This document shows positions 60,185 to 64,000 of a stretch of DNA of 64,000 nucleotides, piece after piece (within the stretch, counting starts at the first letter, position 1; every line of letters starts with the position of its first letter). Under the pieces are notes generated by a model. The model was given only the letters and a program-made list of their open reading frames with translations, did no database searches and had not been told where the DNA came from. Both the position numbers and the translations under genes were made by a program. Source of the stretch: Oscillospiraceae bacterium (GTDB taxonomy: Bacteria; Bacillota; Clostridia; Oscillospirales; Oscillospiraceae); the NCBI GenBank assembly GCA_916988195.3, contig CAKASQ030000039.1, positions 1-64,000 on the forward strand, in the 5' to 3' direction.

Positions 60185-61100
60185 TATTTTGATCATTGGC
60201 GGCGGTCCTGCCGGTCTGACGGCGGCAATTTATGCCGCCCGGGCTGGAAAAACTGTCGCGGTTCTGGAGCGGGAAACGCCCGGTGGACAGATCGTCTCCG
60301 CGCCGCTGGTCGAAAACTATCCCGGGATTTTGTCAATTTCCGGGGCAGAGCTTGCCCAGAAGATGACCGAGCAGGCAAAATTGCTCGGCGCAGAGTTTCT
60401 TTTTACAGAGGCAGCCGGGCTTTCCAAGACGCAAGACGGCTTTCTTGTTTCCTGCGCAGACGACGCACTGGAAGCAAAGACTGTGATCCTTGCAACCGGC
60501 GCATCGCACCGGAAGCTCGGTCTTTCGCAAGAGGACACGCTTACCGGCTGCGGCATATCGTATTGCGCAGTCTGCGACGGCGCGTTTTATGAAGGCGCGG
60601 ATGTGGCTGTCGTGGGCGGCGGCGATACGGCGCTGCAAGACGCGCTGTTTCTGGCAAACACCTGCCGCAGCGTCACACTGATCCACCGCAGAGACACTTT
60701 CCGGGCAAGCGCCCAGCTGGTTCGCCGCGCACAGGCGCAGGAAAACATTCGGATTCTGCGAAACTGCACCGTTCAGAAGCTTCTGCTGTCGGATGACAGC
60801 TTGCAGGGCGCGGAGCTTTTAAACAGCAAAACCGGGGAAACAGAGCGAATCTATATAGAAGGTCTTTTTGTTGCGGTCGGTCAGATGCCGCAGAGCGCAC
60901 CTTTTCAGGATGCTGTTGCAACCGAAAACGGATACTATCTGGCAGGCGAGGACACCAAGACCTGTCTCCCCGGCATATTCGCAGCCGGAGACGGACGCAA
61001 AAAGCAGGTACGTCAGCTTACAACCGCCGTCTCAGACGGCGCAGCCGCCGCGCTTGCCGCCTGCCGTCTGCTCGATGCCCAGCAAGGTATATCCGAATAA
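60177..61100 (+). CDS. Thioredoxin reductase-like flavoprotein
   Basis: This 307-residue protein has the FAD motif ILIIGGGPAGLTAAIYAARA, the redox disulphide CAVCDGAF (about residues 133-136), the NADPH motif VAVVGGGDTALQDALFLANT and the C-terminal FAD contact GIFAAGDGRKKQVRQLTTAV. It starts inside the end of nrdD, so one enzyme is made per reductase. It probably reduces the fused glutaredoxin-like domain. Confidence 0.92.
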   Translation: MYDILIIGGGPAGLTAAIYAARAGKTVAVLERETPGGQIVSAPLVENYPGILSISGAELAQKMTEQAKLLGAEFLFTEAAGLSKTQDGFLVSCADDALEAKTVILATGASHRKLGLSQEDTLTGCGISYCAVCDGAFYEGADVAVVGGGDTALQDALFLANTCRSVTLIHRRDTFRASAQLVRRAQAQENIRILRNCTVQKLLLSDDSLQGAELLNSKTGETERIYIEGLFVAVGQMPQSAPFQDAVATENGYYLAGEDTKTCLPGIFAAGDGRKKQVRQLTTAVSDGAAAALAACRLLDAQQGISE

Positions 61101-61168
61101 TTTTTCACACGGTACAGCAAAAGCTGCCGGCTTATGCGGCGGTGACTTAGGAAAACATTGAAGCAAGG

Positions 61169-61197
61169 AACGGTATAGCTTAACGGCTATGCCGTTC
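61169..61197 (-). terminator. Hairpin at the recombinase end
   Basis: GAACGGTATAGC and GCTATGCCGTTC form a stem with one G-T pair, overlapping the recombinase stop codon. Confidence 0.55.
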
Positions 61198-62947
61198 TTT
61201 GCTCTTTTTTACTTGTGTTACGGGCATTTTCGATTGCCCGTGTGAAGTCAAACGCACCGATGAAGTTATAGACGATGGTAATTTCCCGCGTTCTGGATTT
61301 CTTGTCAACATGGGAAACTTCGATCCTGTCAATGAAAGCACGGAGAACAGCCGCGTCAAGCTCCTGCAAATCCGTGTACTTCTTCACGGCAGCGATAAAC
61401 GCCTTGACATTGGTTTTCTGCTGCTCCTGCTGCTTTAGGTCTTTGCGCAAGACATCTGCCATTGATTTCAGGTTGCTTTGTTCCAGCTCGTAGTCATGGG
61501 ACATTTTGATAAACCGTTCGTCTGACAGCTTGCCAATCACATTGTCCTCATACAGTCGGGAGACAATGCGGTCAAGCTCGGCAATCCGCGTGTCTGCCTT
61601 TGCCAGCGTTTCACGCTTCCGAACAAACTCTGCATCCCTGTCCCGCATATCGCTCTCGGCGGCGTCCTGAATGAACTCCGCTTCATGCTCTGAAACATAG
61701 GAGATTGCTTCCCGCAGATTTCGCAGAACAATTTCATGCAGCACGACATTCTTGATAGAATGGGTCGTGCAGAGATCCTTGCCCTTGCGGTAGGTGGAGC
61801 AAATGAAGTATTTTTGGTTCTCTGCAAAGTTGGTAGCGCGGCATTGATACATTTTACCGCCGCACTCTGCGCAATACAGAAGCCCGGAGAACATACCCAT
61901 TTCACCCATCTTGGTAGGACGGCGACGCGCCTTGCGAATGTTTTGAACAATCAGAAACACGCTTTCCTCAATGATCGGCGGCTGTGTGTTCTCGAAGATC
62001 ACCCAATTCTCAGGGTCATTCCAGATTTTTTTCTTGCTCTTGTAGGACTGTTTTGTAGTCTTGAAGTTTACGGTATGCCCCAGATAGTCTACGCGCTCCA
62101 AAATGCGGGAAACCGTTTCATTTGTCCATTTGTACGGGTCTGCTGTTGGCTTGTTGCTGGTCGGCAGACCTTTCGCATGGCAATAGGCGGTTGGGTTCAA
62201 GATTTGCTGCTGTTTGAGCCATTTAGCAATCTGCGTGGGGCCTTTGCCGGACGCACACAGGGAGAATATCTTCTGTACGACGGCTGCGGCTTCTTCATCG
62301 ACGATCCATTTCTTTTTGTCCTCTGGGCTTTTCATATAGCCATAGGGCGGAATGGTCGTCAAATGCTCGCCGGACTTGCCTTTGCTCTGCCATGTAGCGC
62401 GAATCTTCTTAGAGGTATCGCGGGCATACATTTCGTTGAACACATTGCGGATCGCGGTAAACTCACTTTCGCCGCGTGTGCTGTCCACGCCGTCATTGAC
62501 GGCAATGAAATGAACGCCAAACTCCGGGAAAACAACATCGGTATACATTCCCACTTGGAGATAATCGCGCCCGAAGCGGCTCATGTCCTTTACGATGACG
62601 CGCTTGATCCGCCCTGCCTTGATGTCGGCAAGCATACGCTGGAAGCCCGGACGGTTGAAGTTTGTGCCGGAATAACCGTCGTCCTCGTCATAATGTCGGT
62701 AAGCGGTAATCCCATGATCCTTGCAGTAGCGTTCCAGAATCTTCTTCTGGTTCGCTATGGAGTTGCTTTCACCATCCAGCTTATCTTCCTGCGAAAGACG
62801 CTCATACAGAGCGGTCAGGCCTTCTTCCTCTGCTTCCGTAGATAGCCCCTTGGCGTAGAACTGCAAAACATTATCGCGGATCACGCTGCGAAGCTCATTG
62901 CTTAAACTGTCCTGCGGCTTCAAGCTCTGAAAGGTAAATCCCGTCAT
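61187..62947 (-). CDS. Large serine recombinase
   Basis: This 586-residue protein has a 45-residue N-terminal extension, then the catalytic domain (ALYERLSQEDKLDGESNSIA, VIVKDMSRFGRDYLQVGMYT), a recombinase domain, a Cys zinc ribbon (CAECGGKMYQCR..CSTYRKGKDLC) and a coiled coil (about 420-510). It is a different family branch from the TnpX-like enzyme at 8735-10345, though the same layout. Its start overlaps the small recombinase gene by 4 bp. Confidence 0.92.
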   Translation of the reverse strand: MTGFTFQSLKPQDSLSNELRSVIRDNVLQFYAKGLSTEAEEEGLTALYERLSQEDKLDGESNSIANQKKILERYCKDHGITAYRHYDEDDGYSGTNFNRPGFQRMLADIKAGRIKRVIVKDMSRFGRDYLQVGMYTDVVFPEFGVHFIAVNDGVDSTRGESEFTAIRNVFNEMYARDTSKKIRATWQSKGKSGEHLTTIPPYGYMKSPEDKKKWIVDEEAAAVVQKIFSLCASGKGPTQIAKWLKQQQILNPTAYCHAKGLPTSNKPTADPYKWTNETVSRILERVDYLGHTVNFKTTKQSYKSKKKIWNDPENWVIFENTQPPIIEESVFLIVQNIRKARRRPTKMGEMGMFSGLLYCAECGGKMYQCRATNFAENQKYFICSTYRKGKDLCTTHSIKNVVLHEIVLRNLREAISYVSEHEAEFIQDAAESDMRDRDAEFVRKRETLAKADTRIAELDRIVSRLYEDNVIGKLSDERFIKMSHDYELEQSNLKSMADVLRKDLKQQEQQKTNVKAFIAAVKKYTDLQELDAAVLRAFIDRIEVSHVDKKSRTREITIVYNFIGAFDFTRAIENARNTSKKEQRTA

Positions 62948-63360
62948 CTGAACTCACCGCCTTTCTCGGAAGAACTGCGGTAGGCGTTGACAATGCCGCG
63001 ATACAGTTCTCGGCAAAGGGGCAGATCGCCGTCTGTAATGGAGCAAATCGAAATACCTCTCTGCTCCATATCATCAAGGAACTGCACCGCTGCAAGACGG
63101 CTGCGGTAAAGTCGATCAAGCGATACGACAACGATTTTCTGCACGCGGTTCTCATGGATTGCTGCAAGCAGATTTTGAAACGCCGGACGCTCTGCGGTCA
63201 GGCCGCTGTATCCATTGTCCACGAAGAACATATAGGTGTCCGTTCCGTTTTCCTGCGCATGGCTCAAAAGTCGGTGCATTTGATTGTCAAGGTTCAGGTC
63301 TGTTTGTTCGTTCGCCGCACGGTAGTAATATGCGGTGATTTTGTCGGGCTGCTTTTTCAT
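62944..63360 (-). CDS. Small resolvase-like serine recombinase domain protein
   Basis: This 138-residue protein has only the catalytic domain (AYYYRAANEQTDLNLDNQMH, VDNGYSGLTAERPAFQNLLA, IVVVSLDRLYRSRLAAVQFL). The usual nucleophile position reads YYYRAANEQ with Ala in place of Ser, so it may be catalytically inactive and act as a partner of the large recombinase it overlaps. Confidence 0.82.
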   Translation of the reverse strand: MKKQPDKITAYYYRAANEQTDLNLDNQMHRLLSHAQENGTDTYMFFVDNGYSGLTAERPAFQNLLAAIHENRVQKIVVVSLDRLYRSRLAAVQFLDDMEQRGISICSITDGDLPLCRELYRGIVNAYRSSSEKGGEFR

Positions 63361-63429
63361 GTTGCCTCCTATTCCGGCAGCCGGACAAACAGGTTATTTA
63401 TATTATACCAGGGATCTCGCTCGCCGTCA

Positions 63430-63615
63430 TTAGGCGGGTTCAAAATTATTTGTAACTTTTTTACCCCGCAAGTCATTCTGAATCAGGCGGCGCACCTTTG
63501 TCACGGCGTCCTCTTTCGCGCCGTCTTTGACGACGGCCTTGACGATATACGTTATATCCCCGATCTTGTACTCGCGTACAATCGGGGACGTTGTTTTCTT
63601 CATGGTTGTTTCCAT
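63430..63615 (-). CDS. TnpW-family small transposon protein
   Basis: This 61-residue protein (REYKIGDITYIVKAVVKDGA, VTKVRRLIQNDLRG) matches the TnpW-type proteins near such recombinases. The start METTMKK has GAAAGGGGGATTTGTTTCT upstream. The gap 63616-63786 shows no gene. Confidence 0.72.
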   Translation of the reverse strand: METTMKKTTSPIVREYKIGDITYIVKAVVKDGAKEDAVTKVRRLIQNDLRGKKVTNNFEPA

Positions 63616-63786
63616 AGAAACAAATCCCCCTTTCATGGGAAACGAAATAACTACAAAGGGAAATGACAAAACGGACGGCTGCTGGCGCAGCTCCAAGGGA
63701 GTTTCACCCCCGCACGGTTCTCGTGCAGCCCTACCCATCGCCTGCGACGCTTTGAACGCTCGGACTGTGGCTGTAAGGTCGTATCA

Positions 63787-64000
63787 TTATGTGTTTTGCG
63801 CGTCATCGCCTGCAAGTTGCCACACTTGCGTTACGGCTCGGTATTTGTCGCTCGGCATATCCTCTCGGATATACGTCATGGCGTACCAGCCGCCCAGCTC
63901 GGCGCAAAAGGAACGTACCCGTTTTGCCTATGATGCGCCGCTGTTATCTTGCGGGCTTTCTTTATCAAGGAACAATAAGGCTTTGCCAGCCTGTAAAAGC
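63787..64000 (-). pseudogene. Partial gene with an in-frame amber stop
   Basis: One minus-strand frame reads KALLFLDKESPQDNSGAS, then TAG at 63930-63928, then AKRVRSFCAELGGWYAMTYI, REDMPSDKYRAVTQVWQLAG and DDAQNT, ending at TAA 63789-63787. Both sides look like one protein. The 5' part lies outside the window. It is either a broken gene or a gene with recoded or alternative start; the family is not recognised. Confidence 0.45.

Larger units (their letters stand above)
61101..64000. mobile_element. Edge of a second serine-recombinase element (runs off the window)
   Basis: Directly after the trxB-like gene come two serine recombinase genes, a TnpW-like gene and a gene fragment, all on the minus strand. 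This is the recombinase end of an integrative element. The outer end should lie in 61101-61186 but no repeat could be paired because the other end is outside the window. Confidence 0.7.

Overview
The window looks like the chromosome of an anaerobic gut clostridium, most likely an Oscillospiraceae-type Firmicute. The support is a GC-rich Firmicute gene set: type III glutamine synthetase, class III (anaerobic) ribonucleotide reductase, N5-(carboxyethyl)ornithine synthase, TelA/XpaC, DUF1540, rplM-rpsI with strong AGGAGG-type ribosome sites, and several serine-recombinase mobile elements typical of this group. Genus and species cannot be read from the sequence.

Layout. 1-1484 holds a 97-bp inverted repeat pair and the 3' end of a broken S-layer-homology (SLH) gene. 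1482-10438 is a complete 8.95-kb integrative mobilizable element: ECF sigma/anti-sigma cargo, MobC/relaxase, replication initiator and helicase loader, TnpW, and a large serine recombinase. It sits inside the SLH gene. 10401-20473 (minus strand) is a three-gene surface operon: a 2521-residue dockerin protein with phosphodiester-glycosidase, phosphoesterase-like and CotH domains; a cohesin-like/minisatellite/dockerin linker; and the 5' part of the SLH anchor. 20537-21633 is a small serine recombinase and a divergent ribbon-helix-helix regulator with repeated sites, directly upstream of that operon. 21913-41555 is core chromosome: carboxyethylornithine synthase with a MarR regulator, CorC, two L,D-transpeptidases, an FAD dehydrogenase, rpe, XpaC-TelA-TPM, a YfcE-like phosphoesterase, GlnN, a TtcA-like enzyme and rplM-rpsI. 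41640-42800 is a decayed mobile element with a truncated ParA and tRNA-Arg 3' ends. 42802-49015 is an oligopeptide/nickel-type ABC transporter with two promoters sharing one operator-like box. 49132-55627 is a mixed region rich in small genes and broken genes. 56059-61100 holds degV, then nrdG and an NrdR-box-controlled nrdD (fused to a glutaredoxin-like domain) with its own thioredoxin reductase. 61101-64000 is the edge of a second serine-recombinase element that runs out of the window.

How it fits together. The main story is the surface operon. A very large dockerin enzyme could dock on a cohesin-like linker, and an SLH protein with a cohesin-like head could hold the assembly on the cell wall. 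The mobile element has cut the anchor exactly inside its first SLH repeat. The element ends can be rejoined in silence: excision at a 3-bp AAT core restores the reading frame and SLH spacing, so the element could act as a reversible switch between anchored and released forms. The second story is a self-contained anaerobic deoxyribonucleotide module in which the reductase carries its own redoxin and is translationally coupled to a thioredoxin reductase. Functions and phenotypes are inferred from sequence alone.
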